A DNA stretch of 64,000 nt from Membranipora membranacea (Eukaryota; Bryozoa; Gymnolaemata; Cheilostomatida; Membraniporidae). The notes below the pieces were generated by a model, which was given only the letters and a program-made list of their open reading frames with translations, ran no database searches and had not been told where the DNA came from. Position 1 is the first letter of the stretch. Every line of letters starts with the position of its first letter. The position numbers were made by a program, and so were the translations under genes. Of the stretch, positions 48,801 to 62,900 are shown one piece after another. The DNA lies in the NCBI GenBank assembly GCA_914767715.1, contig OU612068.1:27900001-27964000 (forward strand). Reading direction: 5' to 3'.

Positions 48801-51800
48801 TAAGCTCAAAGATCATTCTGTTTGCACACCACCCAAAACATAATATGTAGCACAACACCACTTAAAGCAAAATGGGGGTTTTTATTAAATTTTATGTTTT
48901 GCTGATAAATTTTTATCAATGTTTTTGCAATTTTAGTGGAATCCGGGATCTACTCATAACAGCAGACAGCAGGAAAATATGTCAATTGTCTCCTTAATCT
49001 GAGTACTCCATTCAGTCTGGTCGGATAACCAGAATTTTATCAGTCTGTAAGCTAATTGCGACAAAGTGATTGAAGTGGTCTCCGTATCACCAATCTGATG
49101 ATTGCAGGTCGTTGATTTCTGAGGTACCAAAGTACCAGATATAATGTGTTATGAGAAACACTCAGACATTATCAATATCAATGACAAGGCAATTTGCTTT
49201 TATCTAGACCTATAAAATATAGAAGTTGCCATAACAGAGGTTTCCAACTTGCGGTAGTGGAATTTTTACCCTTGCTTCACATACCTTTCCATCAAAATAT
49301 TCAAAGCCCTTCGGTAAACGCTGACCATTTCCAAGTTGATTAATACTGTCAAAGACTTTCTGTGTCAGTGCTTTGTCAGCTCTGCCTTCATCATTCTTAA
49401 TGTAAACCTGAAAAGACAGATTCGTTTTCAGTTGATTCTAGAGTTAGAAAGGAACAACAGTACTGGAAGCTAGTATATATTTCACCACGGACCATATATA
49501 TTGAAATGGTCATGAGGGGTTATATCGAACTGTGAAACAATTTTTTTGCTTACATATGAGTTGCAACATCTAACGCATAACTGGAAATAATACCTTGACA
49601 GTAATCTCATCTTGGTTTTTCCGTTTCTGGTCATAGTTCTGGTTATAGTACTGGTCATGGACAATATCTCTTTTCTCAAGTTGTCGCGATACATCTCTCC
49701 TGATAATGCTTTGCTTCTCCTTTAATTCATAATATTCACATTCATTCTCGAGAAGTTCAACGCTCGCTTCCTCATCAGCATCGATGTATCCTAGCAGCAA
49801 ATCCTTAAACTTCTCTATGATTATACAGAAGGAATCCCATCTCATCTGGAGGCGGACGATTAGGTAAGTAGGAGGTAAGACAGTGGGATGTACAGTTGTC
49901 CTTCCTGGTGACGTGACCTTACTAGTAGTAGATTTTGATTGTTGTGTGGTTGTTGGTGACTTGGAGGGTTGTTTGGATGGCTTGTTAGATATTGATGTTG
50001 TAGTTTCACTTGAAGTTGTTACGGTGGATGGGGTCCCAGTGCTTGTAGGAGGTGAGGTAGTATTATTTGAAGTAGTGAAGACTCTGGTGGTGGGGGACGA
50101 TTGTTCAGTGGAATGGACATCAGCGGAGGAGGTTCTGACTGTTGTTTCTTTGGTAGTTGATATGGATGTGACAGTAGTTGGTTTTGTGGCTGTTGTCTGC
50201 TTACTAGTTTTGATTACGGTTGTATCCATGGATGATGTTGAGGTTTCCCTCTGTGGATGCACGCTGCTGGTTTTTGGTGAAACAGTTGAAATGGTTTTTG
50301 CTGTAGATGGTGTTGTACCAGTTGAAACTGACGAGGATAGGTCTTTTCTTGTAATGACACTCGTCTGATGCTTTGTGGTAGCGCTGGTTTTACTAGTAGG
50401 TGAATCACTTGTGCTAGTTGTGGGATTAAATGTTTCAGTTTTGATAGACGACTGTGATGCATGTGGTGAGGTGCTTTGTGGGGGTAGTGTGGAGGTCATC
50501 GTCAGTGAGGTAGACTCTGTAGTGGTTACAGTGACTGAAGGCCTAGTAGTAGATGTGTGCTGCGTCTGGGTTGGTGTCGCCGGCGTTGTTGGATTTGAAG
50601 TAAAATGTTTTGTAGATGATTTTGTAGTAGTGGTTATCGGCTCTGTAACTGTAGGTTTGAGCGTAGTGGATTTTGGTTCAGGTGTTGTCTGTATGGTGGT
50701 CCCTGAGGTTGTCATTGCAGTGACTGATGATGTTGATGTAGATTCTGGGGTCTTTGGCTCAGATTTGGTTGTAGATGTTGTTTCAAAGCTGATAGTCGAT
50801 GTGTTAGGTGTTGTGGGCGCTTTGGTATAAATTGAACTGCCTGTGCTTTGTGTGGGTGTCGAGCTTTCAATTTTCTTCGTCTCTGGATAACTCGTTTGTG
50901 ATAATGTTGAGCTTTCAGTTGTCTCTGTCGTTGATGAAGGTGTTGATGTTGTGCTAGTTGCTGACTGTTCAGTTGAAGGCGTTGTAGACTTTTCTACAAA
51001 CTTATGGGTTGTCGAAAGTACAGACTGAGTGTTGCTAAAAGTTGTTGACAGCGTGCTTTTGACTGAAACTGAGGGTGTTGTAGTTTCTTCTTTTGTTTGT
51101 GTTGTAGACGGCGATGTGGTCGTCATTGGTGTAGTAGTGATGGTCGTTGTTTCCTCTTTTGTCGATGGAGTGCTGATGACAGGTTTGACAGGTTTCTCGG
51201 TAACAGTAGTTCCTGGCGTTTCAGTTGGTGCGGCTGTAGAGGATGTAGTGATTGGGGGAGGTTTAGTTTTCTTAGTTGGAGGTGTTCTAGGAGTTGTTGG
51301 TGTTGTGGTGTCTATGGGTACTGAGGGCTAAAAAAAACAAGAATACAATTTAACAAAGAAAGAAGGAAAGTTATATAACTTTCATACCTGGCCAATAATT
51401 AGCTTCAATGGATATCATAAATTTAAACCAACCACTTCCTCATAATAGGTACATATAAAATTGCAAAAAAATGATTACACATTTTAAACGTTCTGGTAAA
51501 AAACAATTGTTTCGCTACATTTATGTCCATTTAACAGGGTTGCCATTTTCCCTAATAAATTTATAACCTGTGTACACAATTATTATCATTATATTCTTAA
51601 TTTGAATATATGTTTTATCAACCCCTAGGTTATATATGGCACGCTTCTCCAAAATATCCGAAAGCAGAAGAAAAATCAAAATTTCTGCAAAATTTGAATG
51701 TAGTTTTTTCTGTGATGAAATGGATGCCATCATAAGCCCTCTATTTTATCGAGAAGGTAATCCTAATAGAACAAAAGATTTATATTACCGTCAATGGCAG

Positions 51801-54531
51801 CACAGCACCTCCTGGCTCCTTTTTAGGTTTGTCCTCTTCCGGGTCATGCCTAAAATCATTGTTAATGTACTATGTACGCTAGGTAAAATCTGGAAACCAT
51901 CAATTAATTGATTATGGGAGGAAAAATTAAGAAAAATAGTCTTAGCTGATACAAAGTATTGATCTAAATCTTCCAGGTTTTAACGTTGGAATTGGAACAC
52001 ACTTTCACTAATATCACAGCTGATCACTGTATTAAATTGATGCGGTACAACAATTACCTTGAGACAGGTAAGGTAGAAGGTCTCCGTGTGGATGGTGTAC
52101 TCTGGCTGCCCTCAGTAGGCTGATTTACATGTATATCCGGACCAAATGTGTCCCCATCGATATGAGGAGCAGTAGTCTCTACAAACAGACACAATATCAT
52201 ACCGTGCACTTAACACTGCTATCTTTGCCAAATTTGAGTTTCCCAGTCCCTGATAATTTTCAAGCTCCCATCTGTGATAAGTTTAATGATGCCAAGATTT
52301 TCAAATAACTGCTGTAATTTTTTGCACATAATATAAATTCAAAATACAAAATACATACAAGCACATCTCCATGATGGCCAGCAGGGGGATATCGAGCGTT
52401 TGCTGCTCATGATGGCCGATGCCTACTCCTCATTCCTGATTGTTATCTGATGGTTTAAGTTATAATGGTGATAACAGCCTACACTTCATATCAGAGAGTG
52501 TCCACGCTCGACCCTTATAGCAAGGCCATAAAAATGGAGATAGCTACGGACTCCGTCAACAGTTAGGTAATATAGTCCAAACTCCAACGCTAGAGTGACA
52601 CAGAAACTTACCCTGGACAGCCGGATTTATCTTCTCACCGCCTTCTTCTTCTGCCGGACCACCATCGTGACCAGGGTCTAAAATACACAGCCAATAAAGT
52701 ATCACACCCGACAGACTTATGTGACAAGTACACAATCAGCTCTGAGTCAATCACTGACAACATGGTACGGAATATGGATCCAATAACCAGCTCAGGGTCA
52801 ACTAAGGCTAGAAAATACAATGAATTTTTAGTGATTTCTGATAAAGTTATGATTGTAATACCATAACTGAGCATCTATAGGGATAATCATCTGACCAGCC
52901 TATCTAATCATAAGTGACACATCACTGTGTAGATCTGTGTGTGAGCTGACAGCAGTCACGGAATAATCAGTGTGAAAACTCATGAATGAGGTTGACCACA
53001 GCCATTCTGGTCGCTACAAACAAATTCACTCCAAATCCGTCAACTAAGTTTAAATCTTACTATTAAATTCATGAAATGTTAACAATTTGTACCATACGCC
53101 CACAGCTCATCTGTGGCTAGTTAGTGTAGTTCATATTCTCAACATGGTCAATTTTGTTTATCACAGTTTGGCATTGGGACAAGTTTTGGAATTGGAACAC
53201 TGAGGGTGTGCGGAAGCTTGCGAGGCAGAGGTTCATGGAGAGCCTCCTAGGCCCTAAGTCTGGGCAAGGATTATGGAGGGATGCATTTTTGTAGGCTTAT
53301 TTCAGTGAAGATTCTGTTGAAAATTAGAACAGTGTTTGATCTCTACCAAATAAAGAAAATTATCATGGTATTATTATTTTGTTTTTATTTTGAGAAACTT
53401 TATATAATGTTTTAAAATGAAATTAAGCTGTGAGAGCTTTACTTCTTACTTAGATAGACAAAACTTACCAATGTGCCTGATGTTAGGGTTATGTGTAGAT
53501 CCTAAACGTGGCCTGGAACCAAAAAAATACAGATATATTGTCAAATACATAATAATTAATATAGCGCCGCATGCATACAGCGTTATATATCTTCCAATAT
53601 TATTTGGTATGAGCCTGTTTGGATCATAGGATTGGTATTTCATTATTAAAACTCTTGAGATTATGCCACAGGACTGGTTTATTTTATATTTTCCATTTCA
53701 ATAGGACTATCAAGAAGTAAATTCAGTTTTGGCCCACGGTTCAGATAGAGAGACTAATACAGTGAGTTGTCCGATAGACGAGCTGATAGATGATGAACCA
53801 AAGTGAAAAACACCAAGATGAACCATAGCAACTAGGGTTATCAAAGGGCAGTAACATTACATGTTAAAACATTCAAAAGTTATTGGCCTGCGATGATGAA
53901 ATGCAGAGGTTTTAAAACTTTGAACCCCACCTACAAAACTTCTGTAGCCAAATATGTGTGTATTTGTTTATATTGTGGGATAAACAAATTGAGTCACTGC
54001 AGGAGCTGCTCTGCAGATTCTCGTTTATACTGAAGTGAAATTTGTACCAACAAAAACAGTACATTGCACTAAATAGTGTCATAACATCTCCTGCAAATAA
54101 CATATTCGAATTTACAGGGTGTCTGAAGTGGCCATGGGCTTGCAACTGTAACTAGATGGGGGAAGGAATATTTATTAACATAGCCTGTAAAAGAGGCGTT
54201 ATGTGCTAAAAAGTGAAATCTTAGTGCGACCAGACACTATGGAAATGGTGAGGCGCAAAGTTTTCAGAACAATGTTGATGGTGTTCCGTTAGGTATATTA
54301 CTATGCATAAGTCATAGACTCAATATAGTACATAGTATATTAATACTATGGTACACGATCATAACTTCACCTGTTTGGAGGGTCACCTGACCTCTCTTGC
54401 TCATCTGTAGGAGAGTTGATACCCTGACCATCAGGCTCATCCTGAGGGTTATACTGATACAGGGGGGACGATCTGCAGACCTGTACATGAACTATCAACA
54501 CCAAAATCAGCTTCCAATATCCCATAGCCAT
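42846..54531 (-). CDS. Receptor-type tyrosine-protein phosphatase, mucin-like ectodomain, single PTP domain, complete
   Basis: Sixteen coding exons (minus): 54371-54531, 53469-53512, 52612-52677, 52058-52178, 51789-51849, 49594-51327, 49285-49407, 47816-47959, 47395-47583, 46685-46847, 45803-45879, 45254-45391, 44664-44804, 44196-44344, 43175-43334, 42846-42923; all in phase, 1182 residues. Signal peptide [19 protein letters not shown]. Exon 6 (152-729) is mostly Thr/Ser/Pro-rich, probably heavily O-glycosylated, then an unidentified charged domain. TM helix [20 protein letters not shown] (about 793-818), basic juxtamembrane [13 protein letters not shown] motifs in order: [38 protein letters not shown] and [11 protein letters not shown] (Cys about 1103). 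The WPD loop reads FPTKGSP, so the acid Asp is Thr, and the Q-loop reads HTTSHYAF instead of QxxxQYxF. Activity is therefore probably weak or absent, as in IA-2-type pseudophosphatases. No second PTP domain. Subfamily unassigned. Confidence 0.9.
46409..46721 (-). repeat. 54-bp tandem repeat spanning a phosphatase exon-intron junction
   Basis: Six copies; the donor complement CTTAC is at 46409, 46464, 46518, 46572, 46626 and 46680. Each unit holds 31 bp of exon 10 sequence (encoding [10 protein letters not shown]) plus the first 17 bp of the intron (GTAAGTTCAGTGTTAGT) and the exon hexamer GCACAG. Copy 6 is joined to the rest of the exon. Copies 2-6 stay open as 18-residue repeats; copy 1 has a 1-bp insertion and ends in a stop. 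Confidence 0.92.
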
Positions 54532-56956
54532 TGTGGGTATCGGAGTGGCAGAGGAAATCTGACTGGCTCTGGATATAAAATGATAATTATAGATATCATA
54601 CTCTTTTAATGACAGGAAATATTAGCCACCAAGATGTAAGGCTAGGCAGTCATATTTCTATTTGGTAGAGCAGTAAAAGATCATGACATAACAATTCCTG
54701 CAGCTAATGGTTTAAATAAAGATATAGTCAGTTTCATCGTTATACTATACTATACTAAAATTATTGCTTTTGCAGAGTCAAAGGAAGAACAAAGTATCAA
54801 AATGAACAATCAAACAGATTTTATTCCATCTCATTTCCTATGGCGATGTTTATCCATTACCAGCTATTTATTATCAGCCGTTGGCAATTTGATAAAGTTT
54901 GAAAACTGTCCAAGAAGTTTCTCACAGACTAAGCACATTTTACAAATTAAAATTACAAAAACAGAAAACCCAAGAGCTTCTTGCATCTTTCGTTTCATGT
55001 ATGGTGAAATTTGTTTAGATTCAGGCAACTACATTGACCATTTCAAGAAATGTTATCCATCGGCCAGACACGACACCACAATATTCTACGGAAAAGTCGA
55101 ATCACCTTCTCATACAACTTTCAACATTTGCCACACAACTGCAGCCAAAAGGTTTTTTGGTTAACAGAGCATAGTCTCAGGAGTTAGCATGGGAGTCAAA
55201 CAATAACAGCACAATGTTGACACTATAAAGAAATGCTTCTATCTGATATGCAACAATTACAGATGAGGAAGCGGAGACAGCTGACAACATACCTGTTACT
55301 GCTGTAAGACAGAACTGTTGATGTTCAGATAATGTGAGATAATCCAGTGATATCCGAGGCAACCACTCAAGTCAACTCGTATAAATCAACAGTTTTTAGG
55401 GGACTTTTGTGGAATATGACTAATTTTCCTAGAATAAGTGTTGACGATGATTAGTAATACAGGCTGAGATCCCCATTTCTGTTGTTTGTGTGTTGCTGCT
55501 GTGAATTTGATGATACTACTGTTGTTTATACTAATTTAAACCTTCAGTGTTTTTTGCCAATGACAGATAATTTAGTTACAAGTTATGATGAAATTTGATT
55601 TTCCTTATGAAATAGGAAACTTGTTGATATATGTGAGAAACTGCTACTGTCCTCTGATAAGCTACTGTAGCCAATGAGTATTATAAATCAGCAACCTCAT
55701 CATCATTGACATGTTAGCCACATTATCAACCAAGTAGATGCACAGATTTATCTTATCACTAACTGTGCTGCAAAGTCTACAAAAACCACCCAACTGTTTA
55801 CTTAATTAGGTCAACCCATATAATGTTAAAACATTGTTGATATAGGTCAAAAGCTATTATCTTAGTTGATACTATGTTTGCGGTCCTACACCATATGACA
55901 CAGTGATTGTGACCTATAACCCCACAAGCAATTGTAAACATTTGAGTTAATTCATAACAGTAAATTGGACACAATATTTTTATCTCTAAAATCTGCAGAA
56001 CAGTGAATTTAATGAAATTAGAAACACCCATCAGGGTGATTTGTTGGGTTGAAGAATTTATGTCAATGCTTTGTCTTGCCTTCATTTCTGCTATCAATTT
56101 AAAATAGCAAAGCTATTCGGCCGCAGATATTTGGTTGGTTTTAAAATTATACATTGTGGCTTGCGTGCACTGGGAACTAGTTTGAGTAGCAGGATGTTAC
56201 ATAAGTTTTGTTGTCCTCGAATAGCTCGCTAGCCAAGGAAAGCAAATTTTCAATTTGATAATACCAGGCTTGAGAAACTCAGTGATCGGAAGGAGCCGGT
56301 TGACTTAATAAAACTCGTTTGTATTTTACATGGCTAATAACACACAAAATATATATAAAAAATAGACTCTATAGAACATCAAAAAGAGAATAGGAAAACT
56401 AAATAAAATTCAACAAATAATAACTCTTCTAAACTCAATCTAAAAGAGCAGCAACATACATCCTTCAAAAAGTCCCCTATCATGACTCGGGGAATGTTTT
56501 TTACTTATTACATTTCAGTGCCAACTTTGCGGAAAGGCGGCGAATAATAATTCAATTTTATTTTTATGTTTTTTGTTTATATCGCTGGTGAAAATTCTAA
56601 AATATTTCTATTTTTAGACTTATCTAACCATTCACAACTGGAGAGTCCATTAATGCCTAGATTTTACTTTCTCCTAAATACTATTCTACAAAAAGACCTG
56701 GCCAACCACTTTTAGCTGGTTTTAAAACAAAACAAAATGGAGTTTTCATCAAACACAGGCCCTCCTACAGGCAATATCGCTCAGCCATATTATTACTCTT
56801 CGATATGAATATCCGTTATTGTTCCTAAGAACTGCAGTTGTGTTTCACCTATCGCAATATGATGATAACAAAACACTTTTTCTGACTCCTGACTATAAAC
56901 CCAACACATCACATCCATACCGGTTTTATTTTGATCATAACAATACCATATGCGAT
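54532..56956. other. Intergenic DNA between phosphatase and YTHDC2-like genes
   Basis: Should contain the phosphatase promoter and 5' UTR (left) and the short YTHDC2-like 3' UTR (right). A 120-residue plus-strand open frame at 54802-55164 has no domain, repeat or splice support and is not called as a gene. No other structure recognised. Confidence 0.4.
56925..56930 (-). terminator. Poly(A) signal of YTHDC2-like gene
   Basis: AATAAA on the minus strand, 27 bp past the stop codon; implies a very short 3' UTR unless a distal site is used. Confidence 0.5.
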
Positions 56957-59900
56957 CTATTTCTGTAGAATAGTGATATGGGAGTTATCACCTCGTGGTG
57001 ACATCGGTAGATTGTTCCATAGAGCCACCAGCCGTTCTCCGATACCTGTCTCAAGCTCCTACAATATCAAGAACACATTTTTGACCCGTTAGTTTAACGG
57101 ACTATGTCTTTCAGCACAGAAGAAAATTCTGTGTCGTGGTGTGTTATTACAACTATTAATACATTTATTATTTTGAAGAAGGATAAGTTTCATGTCTTAT
57201 CCTAAATCAAAGTATTTGATACACTTAATTGCTGTACTCTTTTAAGGCACCCTCTTGAGTGAAGGTTGGTTCTTGTTAATCAATCCTAAATATTTTGAGC
57301 TTCAAGTGAATAAACTTATGTAATCATTGGTTCTCTGCTCGCAATTTTAAGTCACTCCTGAATGGTGTAGTAGAAATAGATTCTTGAAGGGAAAGTTTCA
57401 GAGAGAAAAATAAAGACAACAGGTACTGGGCAGTCACACTTTATCTAATACTGACCTGCCCATCCTGACTAGCCACCACCGGCTGACCATTAGCCCATAT
57501 ATTAATCAGCCCTTCCATCTGCCTATGGTCTATATTAGCTCTAAAAATAGATCATAACAGAAATGAAAAGTATACATGACACACTTTCACGGATGACACT
57601 CTGACAAAACAATGAACAAATGAAGTTTTGACACTGATGTAGGTTTGACAGGTGAAACAATCTCCTGCATTGAGGTGGTGTCAGCGATCTATGTTTGCTT
57701 GTAAGAATGCCTAATGATACCTTTAACTACCAGCTGAATTAGACAAAATCAGTGGAAATGGCCTAACCGACTTCTTGAGTAAAACCGTGCTAATCTAATT
57801 ACACACAAGCCACATATTGTTAAATCGTTCACAAAATCAAAACTCTGACTCCATTCACAATCTCAGTAATGGAAGCTCTCAGACCTTGTCAAGGTTCCAA
57901 TCCATGTAAGAACATCTATTATCTGAGTAACAATGTTAGCAAATTTTCATCTATTGTATAACTGACAATGAGCGGAAAATTAAAACATAAATTGATCGAT
58001 GTCTCAGATGATCATCAGGGCCACCATGGAAAATGCTGTAATTGCATTATGTGTCCATTTTTAAACATTGGTTGTCCTTACTACTAATATTAGCCAATCA
58101 TGGTGGATTTGTTAGCAGAAGGAATGTGCAGACGACTGGATTATACACTTTTATGACATGAGTTAACATACTGATAATGTTGATATCATGTTGAACAAAG
58201 CCTGTGAGTGGCTGTTAAAAACTTCAACCACTTGATACAGCTTTTGATAACAAAGTGATGAGACAACGAAGTAAAAAAACAATGTTCATACTGAATTGCG
58301 GCTGTCAATAAATATTATTTTCTGCCGTCATAGTGACGTGCAAAATGTAGCTGGTTGGCACATCAAGTCATTGACCTGACTCCTCTTTCAAGCCTCTGGT
58401 TGCAAATTTGGGGTCCTAATTGCAATCACATGGATTGTAATCATACCCAACTAACCATCATATGGAGTCCAAATTGCAACTGAAAAAGCAGGTAAAATTT
58501 GCGATCAGTTTTTCATTGCACGGAAGCAGGAAAGTGATACTTGTGCATACAGGATTTAATGTGTTGATTGCCAGGATTTTAACAAAGAGGACATTAATAC
58601 CATGACCTGACAATATTGCGATGACTTGACATCTATAATTAGATATACTTTTTGGCCATTTTCATGAGGGGAGGTGCAAAGAGTGACTTACAAAGTTAAC
58701 TAGTACTACTAACCTCCTGACCCAGGTGATGAAGTAAGCATTGGTGAGCTCCGGCTGACCAAACTCTGATACCATATCAGAGGAGGCCTCACGACTTACT
58801 GACGCTACGCCGTGAAAATATCCACTACCCTGAACACTGAATATCACAAACACGGCTTGTGTCTCCTGAGAAAATAAGAGAAAGAATTAAAAATCTTCAC
58901 AGCTCATTTCAGAAACTTTGGTCTTCAATCGTTGTTTTTCTTAGCTTAAACATTCATAAGAGCAATTAAGGCTTAGAATCACCAGGACATTGACATAAAA
59001 ATACCATCGCTTGACAGTTTCAGAGATAAAGATAATAAAAACGGTCATCATTTGCAAACAACTGCATGAAAAATGATGGAAATGAATATGATGGGTTTAA
59101 TGGGTCAAATTAAACAATGACCATTATTATGGGGATAACAGTTTAAATCATTTTCCCATTAACAATACTCAGCACTGACCTGCAGAGCAGCGTTCAGCCT
59201 GCCAGCAGTTTGAGGATTTGTACCCCAGATATTCTTAGCCTGACTGACATCTAACATTCTCGAGTTACGGCACGTCATCACAAAATATCTACAAGATCTC
59301 ACGCTATGTCTGCCCTGCTGCTGAGGAGCTTGGGCTTGTGGGGTAGTGTTTGTCGGTCCTATGTAAGCACAAATTACGACGCAATTCAACAAGTATCGCA
59401 CATAATAACAAATATTTCTCAGCAATTCTTCATCATGGTTGCGTTCTCATTGATTAGGAGAACACAACTCATTATATTCATAGGCGATCTCTGATTATCA
59501 TCTAGGACACAACTAGTATTGAAGATGCGTTGACAGTTTCACAGCAGCATTGAGCATTGAAACACAGATCTTGTTTACAAGTTCAATTTTCACAATAAAA
59601 ATTTCAACAAATCAAGACCAGTGTTTAATTGTGAGAGTTAAGAAATATTATTTTTGGTCTGGATTTGGAGATTTGAGGAACCAGAGACAAGTTTATTAGA
59701 TTCTACACACAGTGGAATGTTCAATAATTGTGTAAATTAGATAAACTATATTTCATGCTCAGAAAAAAGGGTTTTACGCATTGTCACAGGTGTAACATAG
59801 ATTTGTCACCGGTCACGGTTTTTAGGTTTTTGTGGTTTTTTACTCGCAAAACCCAAACACCGTGGTCGCGTGACAAGGCTAGGTGTAACGGTATAAGCAT

Positions 59901-62900
59901 CCATGACTTCTCATATCAAATTGGATTAAACGATGTCACACTTGTTTTGCTAAACACATGTCCTCTCGGAACCTCACTCACCAGGACTGTGACAGGGACT
60001 ATTTGTTGTACTACTACGCCTGCTGCTACTGGCACTACTTCTCACAGAGGAGTTATCACTGCGATTACCACCATCTCCACTTCCATCATTACCGGGACGC
60101 TGTTTCCCTGGATTAAATAAGAACATGTATATGAAAAACCCCATACCATCGATCAAGTTTAGTTTATGGGTACACATTAGAAGTACATCTTACACTCCTA
60201 TTTCACTATAGCAACTTGACCTATATTTCAGTAATTTGTACTAATGTACTAATTAGAGAGAGTGATACAAACCTGGATTAACCACTTTATCTGACAACCA
60301 CTGACACTAATTGATTCTAAAGGCACGCACACCATTGTCTCAACAATGACTAGACATCATTTCTTTTCAATGATCACCATGGTAAAAAAATTATGATCTC
60401 TTACAAAAACATAAAGCATTCGTCTTCTCTCTATATTCCATGGATGCAAGTATTACATACTAATATTATTATAATTTATAAAAAAAAAGATTATGATATC
60501 AAATAGATTATAATAAAGTGTTCATATATACATATATACACATGCTACTAACTGTTGTACTGTTTCTTATTATGCCATTGTTGGTGATTGCCTCCCCTGT
60601 TATGGTGCCTGGCTGATCTTGAGTGCTTGTTTGACTGAGAGGAATCACTTGATGAACCGTCTGATTGATAATGAGATCGTGCGCTGTCTGAGTGCCCACC
60701 CAACTCCATGGTATCTGAAAATTTATAGAAACAATGAATTTATTCTGTCTGACCCGAGAGGAGTAAAGTTTTCGCAGGAGGAAAAGTTTGACATATCCCA
60801 CAGACTGAATGGTGAAATTTATAGCAAGCTAACATTAACTCAATCTCAATACTCTTTAAATAGACTACTAGTGAAAATTTGTGCTAGCTAACATCAAGTC
60901 ACAGTAATACTTCTAGGGCAGTACATTCAGATTCAGTGTTCAATATTTCTGAGATTTACATAAATAAAAGCAGCCTGTACAGGCCGGTATCAGATTGGAC
61001 TATTAAGATAAGTAGCACTCACTCATTGGCCTTGGTCGCTGACCGATACCAGAGGGCTGCTTCAAACCACAAGCCTGCTCTTCACTTGTCAACACCGAGA
61101 TTACTGTTCTGATGACGTGCTACAAAAATCGTTAAGTGGTCAGTGATAAATTTAACAGCTTTGGTTTGTGAAGATAGTGACCCTTTATTTGTCCTGAGTC
61201 AATTAATGTACACTGAGGATAGTTCATAGTCTACATGTCAACAAAAAACCATCTTTTGAAACATGGTTAAATCTTCGAGAGTAAGTTATGTGTCATAGGA
61301 GTAACATTTCTACCAGATTGCATTGGATGTAAAGGAAAATGATTTAATAGTAGAGCATACAAATATATATACTTGGAGGAATACCACCATTTTTTACCAC
61401 AGTGCTAATAGATAAACCGAACTACCTCGTCAGTTTGAGTGAGAGGTTTAGTGGGGTGAGCTAGTCTCCTCAGTACTAGTGAATGCCACTTCTGTCTGAG
61501 GTGTGTGATCAGCTCTGCGTTCTGTGGCTCCATCTGGAACTTGATCCAGTTATCTATACCTATGTTGACTCTCGGGCTCTGTGAGTTAGCGTTATTAGGA
61601 TCTTCTATCTCACTGTCACTACTATACACAGATCCCTCAACTCCACCTGTATGATTTAATTAATTTTTTTTTAATTAGGGCATTGATCGCATATCTAGTA
61701 AAAAAATCACAATATCAAGTATCATAACCTATCTCAATTCCTGTGGCAAATGGTTATTGCCAAAGAGTTTTTTTCACATAATTTCACCATTAATTTGAAA
61801 ATGATGGGGTGAACTGAAAATATAAGGAGTCGCCTCCTCCCAAAGCAAGAAAAGCTAACTCCGAAAAATAGTGCGGAGGATCTGATTTTATTATGCTCCT
61901 GCAGTCCCTGCTACAGTTGTGCTCCATTCTTAATTCTGTTCAAATGGTTACCACTTTAAATAAGGCTTACCAGGCTGAGAGGGTTTCTCATTTTCAATGA
62001 CAAGTCTTGAAGGTCCGGCGAACAATGCGGCTGTGATTGGAGATATGACGGTAGCACATCTTGCATATGCAAACGCATTGAACCTGTTTATAGTGAGGAT
62101 TAGATACAATAACGTTGTTTGCCTTACTGATATGAGAAACTTGTAAATCAAACTTAATTAAAAATGTGACCATTGATTCAAATACACCACAACACATTGC
62201 TGACAACACTGATTCATCATACCCAATCATCACCGGGTGATAATTGTAAAAATACTGTTATTGGGCACTATGCACAAATTTTTGGTAAACAAAGTTCATT
62301 CCCATTGCTGAATTGCTCTCTTTTCATTTCTGTACTTTCATTTCTTTCAAACACTTTATCACATTATAGACCCATAAACACATAAATACTTAATTATAAT
62401 TATGTTTATGTATAGACCCGACATAAGGACCCTCCGAGAGGGAGGAGATAACTCACGATTTGAGAGAGTGAGCGGCGCGAGACAACTCATCATATAGAAT
62501 CCAGTCTGTAGGCAGCGACTCAATAGCTTCTCTATTACTGTTAGCTGTAATCTTATCTGAGGCAGCGTTAGACATTACCGAGGTCTGGTGGAACCGTACC
62601 TTACTGTCCTTCCTGAAACAAGCAGGGACACAGGCTACATATGTAAATATGAGTCAGGAGTTATACAACTCTTGTGTCTATGACATTATCATGTTTGCAG
62701 TTTAAATTCTTGATTGTGAGAAAGTTCAATAAGGAAACTATTTTTGGCAACATATACCTCTGGCGGACACTTTCAGGTATAAAGTAGAATGTCAAATGTT
62801 TAGGGTGGACAACTTTTGAATGCGCTCCAATGACATTAAATGACATCTGTATGTTATAAAAAGATGATACACTGATTTACTGTTGGAAACTTTCCAGCTT

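Noticed and set aside
49883-51331. Long plus-strand open frames rich in Val/Asp/Gly opposite the phosphatase mucin exon
   Set aside because: They are antisense shadows of Thr/Ser/Pro-rich codons (ACN/TCN/CCN give few stops in reverse); no start, splice or domain support.
53469-53501. Phosphatase exon 2 starting at TTTAG|GATCT
   Set aside because: Out of phase with the signal-peptide exon; the upstream acceptor TTCCAG|GCCACG (exon 53469-53512) restores it.
54802-55164. 120-residue plus-strand ORF as a gene
   Set aside because: No domain, signal peptide, splice continuation or homology recognised; composition matches flanking intergenic DNA.
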